The notes under the pieces were generated by a model. That model had not been told where the DNA came from and ran no database searches. It was given only the letters and a program-made list of their open reading frames with translations. From positions 248,001 through 312,000 of the forward strand of contig CAVUFN010000010.1 of assembly GCA_963740765.1 (NCBI GenBank): a DNA stretch of 64,000 bases, written 5' to 3'. A program made the position numbers and the translations under genes. This document shows, piece after piece, positions 7,755 through 17,540 of this stretch; positions within the stretch are counted from its first letter, which is position 1, and every line of letters starts with the position of its first letter. This stretch comes from DATLGB01 sp963740765. GTDB lineage: Bacteria; Actinomycetota; Thermoleophilia; Solirubrobacterales; Solirubrobacteraceae.

Positions 7755-8265
7755 GGAGCAGGTCGACGAAGCCGTCGGCGATCTCCTCGGCGCTGAGCCG
7801 GCCGTCCGGGTCGTACCAGGACGGCATGTGGTTGACCATGCCCAGCAGGGCGAGCCGGGTGAGCGAGTCGCCGGCGAGGATCGCGTCCAGCAGCGCCTCG
7901 AACGCCTCGCGCTGGGCGCGGATCTCGTCCCAGCGCGGGTCGGACTCCACCAGCCGGCGCTCGGCGGCGAAGACGACCATGTGGTCGCGGTGGGTCTCGA
8001 CGTGGCGGACCCACTCGCGCACGACCGCGCGCAGCTTGGCCTCCGGGTCGTCGTGCGCGTCCGCGGCCGCCCTGGCGGACTCGAGCAGCGGGGCGAGCAG
8101 GTCCCGCTGCACGGCGATCAGCAGGTCGGCCTTGCCGTCGATGTAGTGGTACAGGCCGCCGCGGGTCAGCCCGGTGGCGGCGAGCAGGTGCTCGATCGAG
8201 GTCGCGTGATAGCCGCGGAGCGCGAACTCGCGGGCGGCTGCTGTGATGACGTCGTCGCGGGCCAT
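7720..8265 (-). CDS. TetR-family regulator of the leucine/isovalerate operon
   Basis: 181-aa TetR protein. Its N-terminal helix-turn-helix reads AAREFALRGYHATSIEHLL...LTRGGLYHYIDGKADLL, followed by a ligand-binding helical domain. The ATG at 8265 was preferred over in-frame upstream codons because the family begins a few residues before the first helix. This start lies inside a 22-bp perfect palindrome (8262-8283) that also reaches the divergent acyl-CoA dehydrogenase promoter. It therefore probably represses itself and the catabolic operon, with an acyl-CoA intermediate as inducer (inference from similar regulators). Confidence 0.88.
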   Translation of the reverse strand: MARDDVITAAAREFALRGYHATSIEHLLAATGLTRGGLYHYIDGKADLLIAVQRDLLAPLLESARAAADAHDDPEAKLRAVVREWVRHVETHRDHMVVFAAERRLVESDPRWDEIRAQREAFEALLDAILAGDSLTRLALLGMVNHMPSWYDPDGRLSAEEIADGFVDLLLTGARSRPARA

Positions 8266-8283
8266 ACCGAACGTTCGGTATGG
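8262..8283. promoter_or_regulatory. 22-bp perfect palindromic operator
   Basis: The dyad has core TACCGAACGTTCGGTA at 8265-8280 and extends three bases further on each side. It covers the tetR start codon and overlaps TANNNT hexamers on both strands (TATGGT 8279-8284 for the + genes, TACCAT 8285-8280 for tetR). Occupancy would block both divergent promoters. Confidence 0.75.
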
Positions 8284-8294
8284 TACCGAGTCGC

Positions 8295-9428
8295 ATGGAC
8301 TTCGACCTCTCATCCGATCACGAGCTCATCCGCCGCACGGCCCGCGACTTCGCCGAGCAGGAGGTGGCGCCGGTGGCCGAGGAGCTCGACCGCGAGAAGC
8401 GCTTCCCCTACGAGATCGTCGCCAAGCTGGGCGACCTCGGCTTCATGGGCATCCCGTTCCCGGAGTCCGTCGGCGGCGCCGGCGGCGACACGCTGGGCTA
8501 CGCGCTGGCCGTCGAGGAGCTCACGCGCGTGGACTCGTCGGTGGCGATCACGCTGTGCGCCCACACCTCGCTGGGGACGCAGCCGGTCTACCTGTTCGGC
8601 TCGGACGAGCAGAAGGAGCGCCTGCTGCCCGACCTGTGCGCGGGGCGCAAGCTCGGCGCCTTCGGGCTGACCGAGCCCGAGGCGGGCTCGGACGCCGGCA
8701 ACGTCCGCACGCGCGCCTCGCTCGAGGACGGCGAATGGGTCGTCAACGGCGCCAAGCAGTTCATCACCAACGCGGGAACCGACATCTCCGGCCACGTCGC
8801 GATCACGGCGCGCACGGGCGACGGTGAGATCTCCAACCTCATCGTCGAGCAGGGGACGCAGGGGTACACGCAGGGCGAGCCGTACCGCAAGATGGGGTGG
8901 AACGCGTCGGACACGCGTCCGCTGACCTTCGAGGACTGCCGGGTGCCCGAGGACGCGCTGCTCGGCCCGCGCGGCCAGGGCTTCAAGCAGTTCCTGCACA
9001 TCCTCGACATCGGGCGCATCGGCGTCGCGGCGATGGGCGTCGGGCTCGCGCAGGGCGCCCTGGACCAGGCGCTGGCCTACGCGAAGGAGCGCCAGGCGTT
9101 CGGGCAGTCGATCTCGAAGTTCCAGGCCATCCAGGGCAAGCTCGCCGACATGGCCACGGAGATCGAGGCCGCCCGGCTGCTCACCTACAAGGCGGCGCTG
9201 CTCAAGGACGCGGGCAAGAACTTCTCGCTGACCGCGGCGCAGGCGAAGCTCAAGACGGGCCGGCTCGCGGTCCGCTGCGCCGAGGAGGGCGTGCAGATCC
9301 ACGGTGGCTACGGCTACATCGAGGAGTATCCGATCTGCCGCATGTACCGGGACGCGAAGATCCTCACGATCGGCGAGGGGACCGACGAGGTCCAGCAGAT
9401 GGTGATCGCGAGGGCCCTGGGCGCGTGA
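8295..9428 (+). CDS. Acyl-CoA dehydrogenase
   Basis: 377 aa, the usual size of the family. FAD-dependent alpha,beta-oxidation of a short acyl-CoA is indicated by AFGLTEPEAGSDAGN, QFITNAGT, and the C-terminal QIHGGYGYIEEYPICRMYRDAKI followed by TIGEGTDEVQ. The Glu in IGEGT is at the catalytic position of medium- and short-chain enzymes. Isovaleryl-CoA dehydrogenases typically have no Glu there, so calling it isovaleryl-specific on context alone is unsafe. ATG 8295 is preferred over ATG 8280, which is part of the operator. It overlaps the HMG-CoA lyase start (GTGA). Context suggests the first dehydrogenation of leucine catabolism. Confidence 0.9.
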   Translation: MDFDLSSDHELIRRTARDFAEQEVAPVAEELDREKRFPYEIVAKLGDLGFMGIPFPESVGGAGGDTLGYALAVEELTRVDSSVAITLCAHTSLGTQPVYLFGSDEQKERLLPDLCAGRKLGAFGLTEPEAGSDAGNVRTRASLEDGEWVVNGAKQFITNAGTDISGHVAITARTGDGEISNLIVEQGTQGYTQGEPYRKMGWNASDTRPLTFEDCRVPEDALLGPRGQGFKQFLHILDIGRIGVAAMGVGLAQGALDQALAYAKERQAFGQSISKFQAIQGKLADMATEIEAARLLTYKAALLKDAGKNFSLTAAQAKLKTGRLAVRCAEEGVQIHGGYGYIEEYPICRMYRDAKILTIGEGTDEVQQMVIARALGA

Positions 9429-10351
9429 GTGCGGAGCCTCCAGAACGCACCGGCGAAGCCGGTCGCAACTGGGTCCGGGAGGTCGGTCCGCGCGACGGGT
9501 TCCAGAACGAGCCCGAGGTCATCCCGACCGACGTGAAGGTCGCGCTGATCGACGCACTCGCGCGCACGGGGCTCAAGCGCCTGGAGGTCACGTCGTTCGT
9601 GCGCGCCGACGTGATCCCGCAGCTCGCCGATGCGCGGGAGGTCCTGCTCGGGATCTCCGTGCCGGAGCACGTCTCCCGCTCCGTTCTCGTCCCCAACCAG
9701 CGTGGGCTCGACAACGCGCTCGAGCTGGCGGACCGCTTCGAGGAGGTCAGCGTCTTCCTCAGTGCGTCGGAGACCCACAACCGCAAGAACGTCAACCGCT
9801 CCGTCGACGAGTCGCTGAAGGGCTTGGAGACGGTCGTCGCCGGTGCTCGCGAAGGGGGCAAGCGCGTCGAGGCGGTCATCGCGACGTCGTTCGGCTGTCC
9901 GTACGAGGGTCGCGTGGATCCGGACCGGGTGCGTTCGATCGCCCGCCGGCTCGTCGAGTACGGGGCGGAGGAGATCGGCTTCGGCGATACGACCGGGATG
10001 GCGAACCCGGTGCAGGTCAAGCGGTTCTTCTCGGGGCTCGACCTCGGCGCCGAGCTGACCGCCCACTTCCACAACACGCGCGGCCAGGGCCTCGCCAACG
10101 TCTTCGCCGCCTGGGAGGCGGGCGTGCGGTCCTTCGAGTCGAGCTTCGGCGAGCTGGGCGGCTGCCCGGTCCCGGCCGGCGCAACGGGCAACGTCGCAAC
10201 GGAGGACGTCGTCTCGATGCTGCACGAGATGGGAGAGGACACCGGCGTGTCGTTGGCGGCGCTGCTCGAGTGCTCGCGCTCGGTGCAGGCGCACCTGGGG
10301 CGTCCGCTCGGCTCGCACACGCTCGTCGCCGGCCCGGTCGACTGGCACTGA
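9425..10351 (+). CDS. Hydroxymethylglutaryl-CoA lyase
   Basis: 308-aa DRE-TIM metallolyase starting at a GTG that overlaps the preceding stop. The signature VREVGPRDGFQNE holds the Arg/Asp of the active site, HFHNTRGQGLANV the metal His residues, and GGCPVPAGATGNVATED the catalytic Cys loop. It cleaves HMG-CoA to acetoacetate and acetyl-CoA, the last step of leucine breakdown. The 3-methylglutaconyl-CoA hydratase that should act before it is not in this cluster. It overlaps the next gene by one base (TGATG). Confidence 0.92.
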   Translation: MSAEPPERTGEAGRNWVREVGPRDGFQNEPEVIPTDVKVALIDALARTGLKRLEVTSFVRADVIPQLADAREVLLGISVPEHVSRSVLVPNQRGLDNALELADRFEEVSVFLSASETHNRKNVNRSVDESLKGLETVVAGAREGGKRVEAVIATSFGCPYEGRVDPDRVRSIARRLVEYGAEEIGFGDTTGMANPVQVKRFFSGLDLGAELTAHFHNTRGQGLANVFAAWEAGVRSFESSFGELGGCPVPAGATGNVATEDVVSMLHEMGEDTGVSLAALLECSRSVQAHLGRPLGSHTLVAGPVDWH

Positions 10352-12086
10352 TGTTCGACGTTGTCCTGATCGCCAACCGGGGGGAGATCGCGCGTCGCGT
10401 CATCCGGACGTTGCGCCGCCTCGGCATCCGATCGGTGGCGGTGTACGAGGAGGGCGACTCGCTGCACGCTCGTGAGGCCGACGAGGCCCGGCTGATTCCC
10501 TCGTACCTCGATGCGGACGCCATCCTCGGAGTCGCTGAGGGCGTGGACGCCGTGCATCCCGGCTACGGGTTCCTCTCGGAGAACGCCGGGTTCGCCCGGG
10601 CGGTGCGCGACGCCGGGCTCGTCTGGATCGGTCCTTCCGCCGAGGCCATCGAGGCGGTCGGGGACAAGGTGCGCGCCCGTGAGCTCGCCGAGGGCGCCGG
10701 CGTGCCGGTCGTGCCGGAGGGCACCGAGGGCGGGTACCCCGTGATCGTCAAGGCGGCCGCGGGTGGCGGTGGGCGCGGCATGCGGGTCGTCTCCTCGGAG
10801 GCCGAGCTGGAGGACGCGATCGCCTCGGCCAGGCGCGAGGCGCAGGCCGGGTTCGGCGACGACCGCGTGTTCATCGAGAAGTACGTCGAGCGCGCGCGGC
10901 ACATCGAGGTGCAGATGCTTTCGAGCCTCGCCCTCGGTGAGCGGGAGTGCTCGCTGCAGCGGCGGCATCAGAAGGTCATCGAGGAGGCACCGGCGCTGAT
11001 CTCCGACGAGCTCCGCGAGACGCTGTTGCGCGAAGCCTCAGCGGTCGCCGAGGCGGCCGGCTACGAGAACGCCGGGACGGTCGAGTTCATCGTCAACGCC
11101 GACGACCCGAGCGAGCACTACTTCCTCGAGATGAACGCGCGGCTGCAGGTGGAGCATCCCGTGACGGAGCTGGTGACGGGACTGGACCTGGTCGAAGCGC
11201 AGCTGCGGATCGCCGCCGGCCGACCCCTTCCCTTCGAAGCCGTCGAAGTTCGTGGCCATGCCGTCGAGGCGCGTGTCACCGCCGAGAACGCCGAGTGGCT
11301 GCCCCAGACGGGTGAGGTCCTGCGTTACGTCCGCCCTTCGAACGTCCGTGTCGACGATGGCATCGAGGAAGGGACTTCGGTGAGCGGGCGGTACGACTCG
11401 CTGCTCGCGAAGGTGATCGCCTTCGGTGCCACGCGTGACGAGGCGATGGCGAAGCTCGATCGAGCGCTCGGCGAGACCGCGATCCTCGGCGTCCACACGT
11501 CGATCCCGAACCTGCGCGCACTGCTCGCCGACCCCGATGTCCGCTCGGGCGAGGTCACCACCGCGCTGTGTGAGCAGAAAGGGTCGCTATCGCAACCCCT
11601 GGTGCGCCCGCCGGTGGCGCGGGCGGCGGCGGTGGTCGAGTTCGAGGAGCTCGGGGTGGGGGACGGATGGCGGCTCGGTGGCCCGCCGGCGCCGAGCTGG
11701 TGGCTGCTGCAGGTCGAGGACTCCGAGCCGGAGACGGTGGTGCTCGACGCCGGCGCGGCGCTGGAGCCCGGCTGGCAGCACGCACGCGAGCCGGACGGGA
11801 CGCTGTGGCTCGGCAAGGACGGGCACGCCTGGCGCGTTCGCGAGCCGAGCATCGAGGAGACCCATCAGCAGGTCGCCGAAGGCGACGTCAAGGCCCCGAT
11901 GCCCGGCTCGGTCCTCGCCGTCGACGTCAGCGAAGGCGCCGAGGTCAGGGAAGGCGACCGCCTCGCGGTGCTCGAGTCGATGAAGATGGAGCTCACCCTC
12001 AGTGCCCCGAAGGACGGCACGGTGACGTCCCTGGCCATCAAGGAGGGCGACCGCGTGAAGCAGGGTCAGACACTGGCGGTGATCGA

Positions 12087-12090
<4 letters not shown>
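10351..12090 (+). CDS. Methylcrotonyl-CoA carboxylase alpha subunit (biotin carboxylase and carrier)
   Basis: 579 aa in two parts. The biotin carboxylase begins LIANRGEIARRVIRTLRRLG, with the ATP-grasp KAAAGGGGRGMR and EMNARLQVEHPVTE. A C-terminal biotinyl domain has the ESMKMEL motif (Lys545 biotinylated). It carboxylates biotin using ATP and bicarbonate, for transfer by the beta subunit encoded next. At 579 residues it is shorter than many 650-700-aa alpha subunits, mostly in the linker region. The strong MCC-like beta subunit next door decides the substrate call; alone it could equally be an acetyl/propionyl-CoA carboxylase subunit. Confidence 0.9.
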
Positions 12091-13582
<1,492 letters not shown>

Positions 13583-13586
<4 letters not shown>

Positions 13587-13693
13587 GCGCGACGGAACGT
13601 CAACCGCGCTGGGATCCCGCGCGGTACCCGCCGCCCGCGCGGGAGAACCGCTGGGAACAGTTGCGGGGCGGATCGTGCTGCGGCCTCAGTTGA
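13583..13693 (+). CDS. 36-aa peptide coupled to the carboxylase beta gene
   Basis: GTG at 13583 overlaps the carboxyltransferase stop as GTGA, the junction used at three other joints of this operon. The 36-codon frame has high third-position GC and encodes a peptide with WDPARYPPPARENRW and a C-terminal GGSCCGLS. It overlaps the convergent galactokinase end by eight bases. Actinobacterial acyl-CoA carboxylases can have a small epsilon subunit encoded next to beta. This is shorter than those and I do not see a certain match. It could be a real subunit-like peptide, a redox or metal-binding peptide (paired Cys), or chance. Confidence 0.45.
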
Positions 13694-14621
13694 ACCGCAG
13701 GGTCGCGCCTCCGGCGGGCGTGACGGCGAGCGCGCCGGCGGGGAGCTTCGCTCCCGGCTCGTAGAGCGCGAGGACGTGGCCGCCGAAGCCGCCGCCGATC
13801 AGGCGCGCGCCGGCGGCGCCGGCGGCCTTCAAGCGGGTGACGACGCGCTCGACCGCGTCGGTGGACACCTCGAAGTCGTCGCGCAGGGACGCGTGGGAGG
13901 CGTCGAGCAGCGGGCCGAGGGCGGCGATGTCGCCGGTGCGCAGGGCGTCGACGGCGTCGCGCACGCGCCGGTTCTCGCTCTCCACGTGCCGCAGGCGCGC
14001 CGGATGCCCGTCCGCGCACTCCCGGCGCCGGTCGTTGTAGCCACCCGCGGCGTGGTCGTGGGACCCGGCGCGGACGACGGCGAGCCGCCAGTCGCCGAGG
14101 TCGAAGGGGACGGGCTCGATGGTGTCGCCCGCGAAGTCGATCAGCAGCGCGCTGCCCTCGACGGCGAACAGGGACGCGTACTGGTCGAGCAGCCCCGTCT
14201 GCGCGCCGACCCACTCGTTCTCCACCCGGCTGGCGAGCCGGGCGAGCGCGTGCCGGTCGGGATCGTCCTCGCCGCACAGCGCCAGCGCCAGGGCGCAGCC
14301 GAGCGCCGCCGACGAGGAGAGGCCGCCGCCGCGGGGGACGTCGCCGCGGATCTCGATGCGGACCGCCCGGGAGGGCCGCAGCTCGGCCACCGTCCCGCGC
14401 GCGAACGCGCGCCAGCCGCTCGTGCGTCCGGGGTCGTGGCGGCTGAAGTCGTCCGTCTCGCGCAGGTCGACCGCGCGGACCATGCACCAGTCACCCGGCA
14501 GCGTCGTCGCCCGGACGGTCACGCCGCGGGCGATCGCGAACGGCAGCGCGAGCCCGCCGTTGTAGTCCGTGTGCTCTCCGAGCAGGTTGACCCGACCGGG
14601 AGCGAACGCCGTCACCCGCAC
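13686..14621 (-). CDS. galK: Galactokinase-like GHMP kinase
   Basis: 311 aa with all three GHMP motifs: GRVNLLGEHTDYNGG (sugar-binding signature of galactokinases), PRGGGLSSSAALG (ATP loop) and ARLIGGGFGGHVLALY. It phosphorylates galactose or a related sugar at C1. It is shorter than the usual 370-390 residues. The GTG start directly follows the TGA of the anti-sigma kinase gene with no gap, so it appears to be the last gene of a STAS-kinase-galK operon. No galT or galE is adjacent. Confidence 0.85.
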   Translation of the reverse strand: MRVTAFAPGRVNLLGEHTDYNGGLALPFAIARGVTVRATTLPGDWCMVRAVDLRETDDFSRHDPGRTSGWRAFARGTVAELRPSRAVRIEIRGDVPRGGGLSSSAALGCALALALCGEDDPDRHALARLASRVENEWVGAQTGLLDQYASLFAVEGSALLIDFAGDTIEPVPFDLGDWRLAVVRAGSHDHAAGGYNDRRRECADGHPARLRHVESENRRVRDAVDALRTGDIAALGPLLDASHASLRDDFEVSTDAVERVVTRLKAAGAAGARLIGGGFGGHVLALYEPGAKLPAGALAVTPAGGATLRFN

Positions 14622-15011
14622 TCAGGCGGCGGCGCCGAGCCCGGGTGAGCGGTCCAGCTCGAACCAGACGATGTTGCGCTCGACGGCCCAGCGGTCCGCA
14701 AGGGTGGCGACCAGGTAGAGGCCCCAGCCCTCGACGGTGTCGGGGTGGTCGGCGCGGCCGTTGAACTCGAAGCCCGGTCCGGGGTCGGCGACCTCGACGC
14801 GGACGACGGCGTCGTCGGTCAGGACGCGGAGCGTGATGCAGTCCTCGGGCGCCAGGTCCGCGTGGCGCAGGCTGTTGGTGACCAGTTCGGAGACGAGCAG
14901 CCGGATGTCGCCGAGCTGGTCCTCGGGGAGCTCTGCGGACAGCTCGTCGACGGCATGGCGAGCCGCCGCCGCGGAGTCCAGGTCACGCGGCAGGTCGAGC
15001 GCGAAGTTCAC
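14622..15011 (-). CDS. RsbW-like anti-sigma factor kinase
   Basis: 129-aa GHKL ATPase with N-box LVSELVTNSLRHA, DPGPGFEF and GWGLYLVATLADRW. It lacks any sensor or dimerization domain, so it is of the anti-sigma/serine-kinase type. It follows a STAS gene with a four-base overlap, which makes those two a likely partner-switching pair. It directly abuts the galactokinase gene. The sequence differs clearly from the kinase at 5417-5890, so the pairs probably have different targets. Confidence 0.85.
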   Translation of the reverse strand: MNFALDLPRDLDSAAAARHAVDELSAELPEDQLGDIRLLVSELVTNSLRHADLAPEDCITLRVLTDDAVVRVEVADPGPGFEFNGRADHPDTVEGWGLYLVATLADRWAVERNIVWFELDRSPGLGAAA

Positions 15012-15358
15012 CCGCCGGCCTCCGACGGATCGTCGACGAAGGTCAGGCGATCGATCATGCGCGTGATCTCGAACACACGATGAACATCGGATGGGCCACG
15101 CACCAACGTGAGCATGCGGCTTTCAGCGCGGAGGCGCGTGTCGGCCAGGACGATCAGCCTCAGGCCGGTCGAATCCATGAACTCCAGCCCGCGCAGATCG
15201 AGAACCACGCCGCGCGGATCGTGCTCCTCCGCCACCCGACTGAGCTCGTTCTCCAACAGGGCCGCGCCGGCGACATCCAGCTCGCCCGTCAGAGCGATGA
15301 CAGCGAGGTCACCGGTGACCATGGTCTGGTAACTGAGCAACGTCACTGCCCAGAACAT
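15008..15358 (-). CDS. STAS-domain anti-sigma factor antagonist
   Basis: 116-aa STAS protein with LAVIALTGELDVAGAALLEN and VVLDLRGLEFMDSTGLRLIV. The Ser in DST is the predicted phosphorylation site. It is first gene of the minus-strand operon with the kinase and galactokinase. Its ATG is 31 bases from the divergent topoisomerase IB start; an internal ATG (15322) would remove an N-terminal stretch that lies outside the fold. Confidence 0.87.
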   Translation of the reverse strand: MFWAVTLLSYQTMVTGDLAVIALTGELDVAGAALLENELSRVAEEHDPRGVVLDLRGLEFMDSTGLRLIVLADTRLRAESRMLTLVRGPSDVHRVFEITRMIDRLTFVDDPSEAGG

Positions 15359-15377
15359 ACGAAAGCCGTCCGCCGGT

Positions 15378-15383
15378 TAGCTT
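15378..15383 (+). promoter_or_regulatory. Putative -10 hexamer for topoisomerase IB gene
   Basis: TAGCTT lies six bases before the ATG at 15390, a spacing that suggests a leaderless mRNA. Confidence 0.4.
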
Positions 15384-15389
15384 CGTCGC

Positions 15390-16445
15390 ATGGCTCGCCT
15401 CCGACGTGCTGACTGCTCCGGACCCGGAATCCATCGGGTCAAACGCGGCCGCGGGTTCTCGTATGTCGACGCCGACGGGACCAAGGTCGACGAGCCCGAA
15501 GTGCTCGGCCGCATCGGCGAGCTGGTCATCCCGCCCGCCTGGAAGGACGTCTGGATCTGCCCGTATCCGATGGGCCACATCCAGGCCACCGGAGTCGACG
15601 CGGCGGGCCGCAAGCAGTACCTCTACCACCCGAAATGGCGCGAGCAGCGCGACCGCGCCAAGTTCGACGACATGATCGCGTTCGCCAAGGACCTGCCCAA
15701 GCTGCGCGCCGTCACCGCCGAGATCCTCGAGCGTGACGAGAGCATGGGCCGCGACCGGGTGCTCGCCTGCGCCCTGCGCCTGCTCGACCACGGCTTCTTC
15801 CGGATCGGCTCGGAGGACTACGCCGTCACCAACGAGACCTACGGCCTGGCGACGATGCGCAAGGAGCACGTCTCGCTCGCCGGGGACGACACGATGGTCT
15901 TCGACTACATCGCCAAGTCGGGCAAGCGCCGCGTGCAGGGCGTGGTGGACCCGCTGAGCTACGGGGTCGTATCGGCGCTCAAGCGCCGGCGCTCGGGCGG
16001 CGACGAACTGCTCGCCTACAAAGTCGGGCGCGCCTGGCGCGACGTCAAGTCGCCGGACATCAACGCCTTCCTCAAGGAGATCACCGGGGGCGACCACAGC
16101 GCCAAGGACTTCCGCACCTGGAGCGCCACGCTGCTGGCCGCGGTGGCGCTGGGCGTCAGCGGCGAGGTCGCCGGCAGCCCGACGGGCCGCAAGCGCGCCA
16201 TCGCCCGCGCGGTCAAGGAGGTCTCGCACTACCTCGGCAACACGCCGGCCGTGTGCCGGGCGTCCTACATCGACCCGCGGGTGATCGACGCCTACTCGGG
16301 CGGCGTGATCATCGGTCCGGACGCGATCGGCGCCGAGCAGGACCCCGAGGTGCTGACGATCCACCAGCGCGCCGTCGAGCGCGCGGTCCTGCGCCTGCTC
16401 GACGGCCACGAGGCCGGCAGCGGCCTCACCCAGGTCGCGGCCTAG
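15390..16445 (+). CDS. DNA topoisomerase IB (poxvirus/bacterial type)
   Basis: 351 aa. It opens with GPGIHRVKRGRGFSYVDADG and VIPPAWKDVWICPYPMGHIQ. The catalytic core contains ALRLLDHGFFRIGSEDY, KDFRTWSATLLAA and the nucleophilic Tyr293 in ASYIDPRV. It relaxes supercoils by transient 3'-phosphotyrosyl cleavage of one strand and needs no ATP. Type IB enzymes are scattered in bacteria and often lie near repair genes. Here the LigD polymerase gene follows on the same strand after 168 bases, and LigD ligase lies 8 kb upstream. Confidence 0.93.
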   Translation: MARLRRADCSGPGIHRVKRGRGFSYVDADGTKVDEPEVLGRIGELVIPPAWKDVWICPYPMGHIQATGVDAAGRKQYLYHPKWREQRDRAKFDDMIAFAKDLPKLRAVTAEILERDESMGRDRVLACALRLLDHGFFRIGSEDYAVTNETYGLATMRKEHVSLAGDDTMVFDYIAKSGKRRVQGVVDPLSYGVVSALKRRRSGGDELLAYKVGRAWRDVKSPDINAFLKEITGGDHSAKDFRTWSATLLAAVALGVSGEVAGSPTGRKRAIARAVKEVSHYLGNTPAVCRASYIDPRVIDAYSGGVIIGPDAIGAEQDPEVLTIHQRAVERAVLRLLDGHEAGSGLTQVAA

Positions 16446-16615
16446 TTCTCGCTGGGGTCCGGCGTCGGCTCGGGCGGGTCCACCGGCTGGGTCGGCGTCG
16501 GCGCCTCGGCAGGCTCGGCGGGGATCGCCCGGCCCGGCGTCGGGTCGGCCGGGACCGTGGGGGAGTCGGGCACGACCAGCGGCTGGTCGGGCTGTGCGGG
16601 TGAGGGGACGGTCAT
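16442..16615 (-). CDS. Small proline-rich protein
   Basis: 57 codons with strongly GC-rich third positions. The product is built almost only of Pro, Thr, Glu, Asp and Ala (PTPTQPVDPPEPTPDPSEN at the end) with no fold visible. It overlaps the topoisomerase stop by four bases, and its start codon overlaps the ATG of the divergent LigD polymerase gene by two bases (CATG). No clear ribosome site. Codon usage favours coding; low complexity and the odd overlap argue against it. Confidence 0.4.
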   Translation of the reverse strand: MTVPSPAQPDQPLVVPDSPTVPADPTPGRAIPAEPAEAPTPTQPVDPPEPTPDPSEN

Positions 16616-17531
16616 GCGAGAGTGCTGCCCGGTCATGCCGCCCAGCAAGCGCATCCAGGTCGACGTCGCCGGCCACACCCTGTCGCTTTCGAACCTGGAC
16701 AAGGTCCTGTACCCCCAGAGTGGCTTCACCAAGGGCCAGGTGATCGACTACTACTCACGGATCGCGCCGTACGTGCTCCCGCACCTGCGCGACCGGGCGC
16801 TGACGCTCAAGCGCTACCCGAACGGCGTCGAGAGCGGCCACTTCTACGAGAAGCAGCGGCCCAAGCACGCGCCGGCGTGGGTGCGCAGCGAGCGCATCGC
16901 CGACATCGACTTCGTGGTCTGCGACGACCTGCCGACGCTCGTGTGGCTCGCCAACCTCGCCGACCTCGAGCTGCACCCGTCGCTGGCGCAGGTCGGCGAT
17001 CCCGCCGCGCCCGTGATCCTCGCCTTCGACCTCGACCCGGGCCCGCCCGCGACGATCGTGGAGTGCGCCGAGGTCGCGGTGCGGCTGCGCGCGGCCCTCC
17101 GCGCCATCGGCCTCGAATGCTTCCCGAAGACCAGCGGATCCAAGGGCATGCAGGTGTACGCGCCGCTCAACACCCCGGCGACCTACCCCCACACGCGCGC
17201 CGTGTCCAAGGCGGTCGCCATCGCCCTCTCGCGCGCCGAGCCCGACCTCGTGGTCCACGAGATGCGCAAGTCGCTGCGGCCCGGCAAGGTGTTCGTCGAC
17301 TGGAGCCAGAACGCCGAGCACAAGACGACCGTCGGCGTCTACTCCCTGCGCGCGATGCCCCGGCCCACCGTCTCGACGCCGATCACCTGGGCCGAGGTCG
17401 AGGCCGTCCGCCGCTCCAAGGACCCCGAGGACCTCGTCTTCACCTCCGACCAGGTCCTCACCCGCGTCCGCGAGCACGGCGACTGCTTCGCGCCGGTCGC
17501 GGAGTTGCAGCAGTCGCTGCCGGCCATCTGA
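16614..17531 (+). CDS. LigD-type polymerase/primase domain protein
   Basis: 305 aa matching the LigD polymerase module: LDKVLYPQSGFTKGQVIDYY, YEKQRPKHAPAW, LAFDLDPGPPATIVE (catalytic Asp pair) and FPKTSGSKGMQVYAPL. In end joining this archaeo-eukaryotic-primase-like enzyme fills gaps with (ribo)nucleotides. It is a stand-alone gene here, separate from the phosphoesterase-ligase at 6318. ATG 16614 follows a good ribosome site (GAGGGG, 603-608 of this kilobase); ATG 16635 is an alternative that drops seven residues. No Ku gene is in the window. Confidence 0.92.
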   Translation: MRECCPVMPPSKRIQVDVAGHTLSLSNLDKVLYPQSGFTKGQVIDYYSRIAPYVLPHLRDRALTLKRYPNGVESGHFYEKQRPKHAPAWVRSERIADIDFVVCDDLPTLVWLANLADLELHPSLAQVGDPAAPVILAFDLDPGPPATIVECAEVAVRLRAALRAIGLECFPKTSGSKGMQVYAPLNTPATYPHTRAVSKAVAIALSRAEPDLVVHEMRKSLRPGKVFVDWSQNAEHKTTVGVYSLRAMPRPTVSTPITWAEVEAVRRSKDPEDLVFTSDQVLTRVREHGDCFAPVAELQQSLPAI

Positions 17532-17540
17532 GGACGGTCC

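Noticed and set aside
8280..8294. Upstream ATG of the acyl-CoA dehydrogenase gene
   Set aside because: ATG 8280 is the mirror image of the tetR start within the palindrome, and the family's N-terminus begins at ATG 8295.
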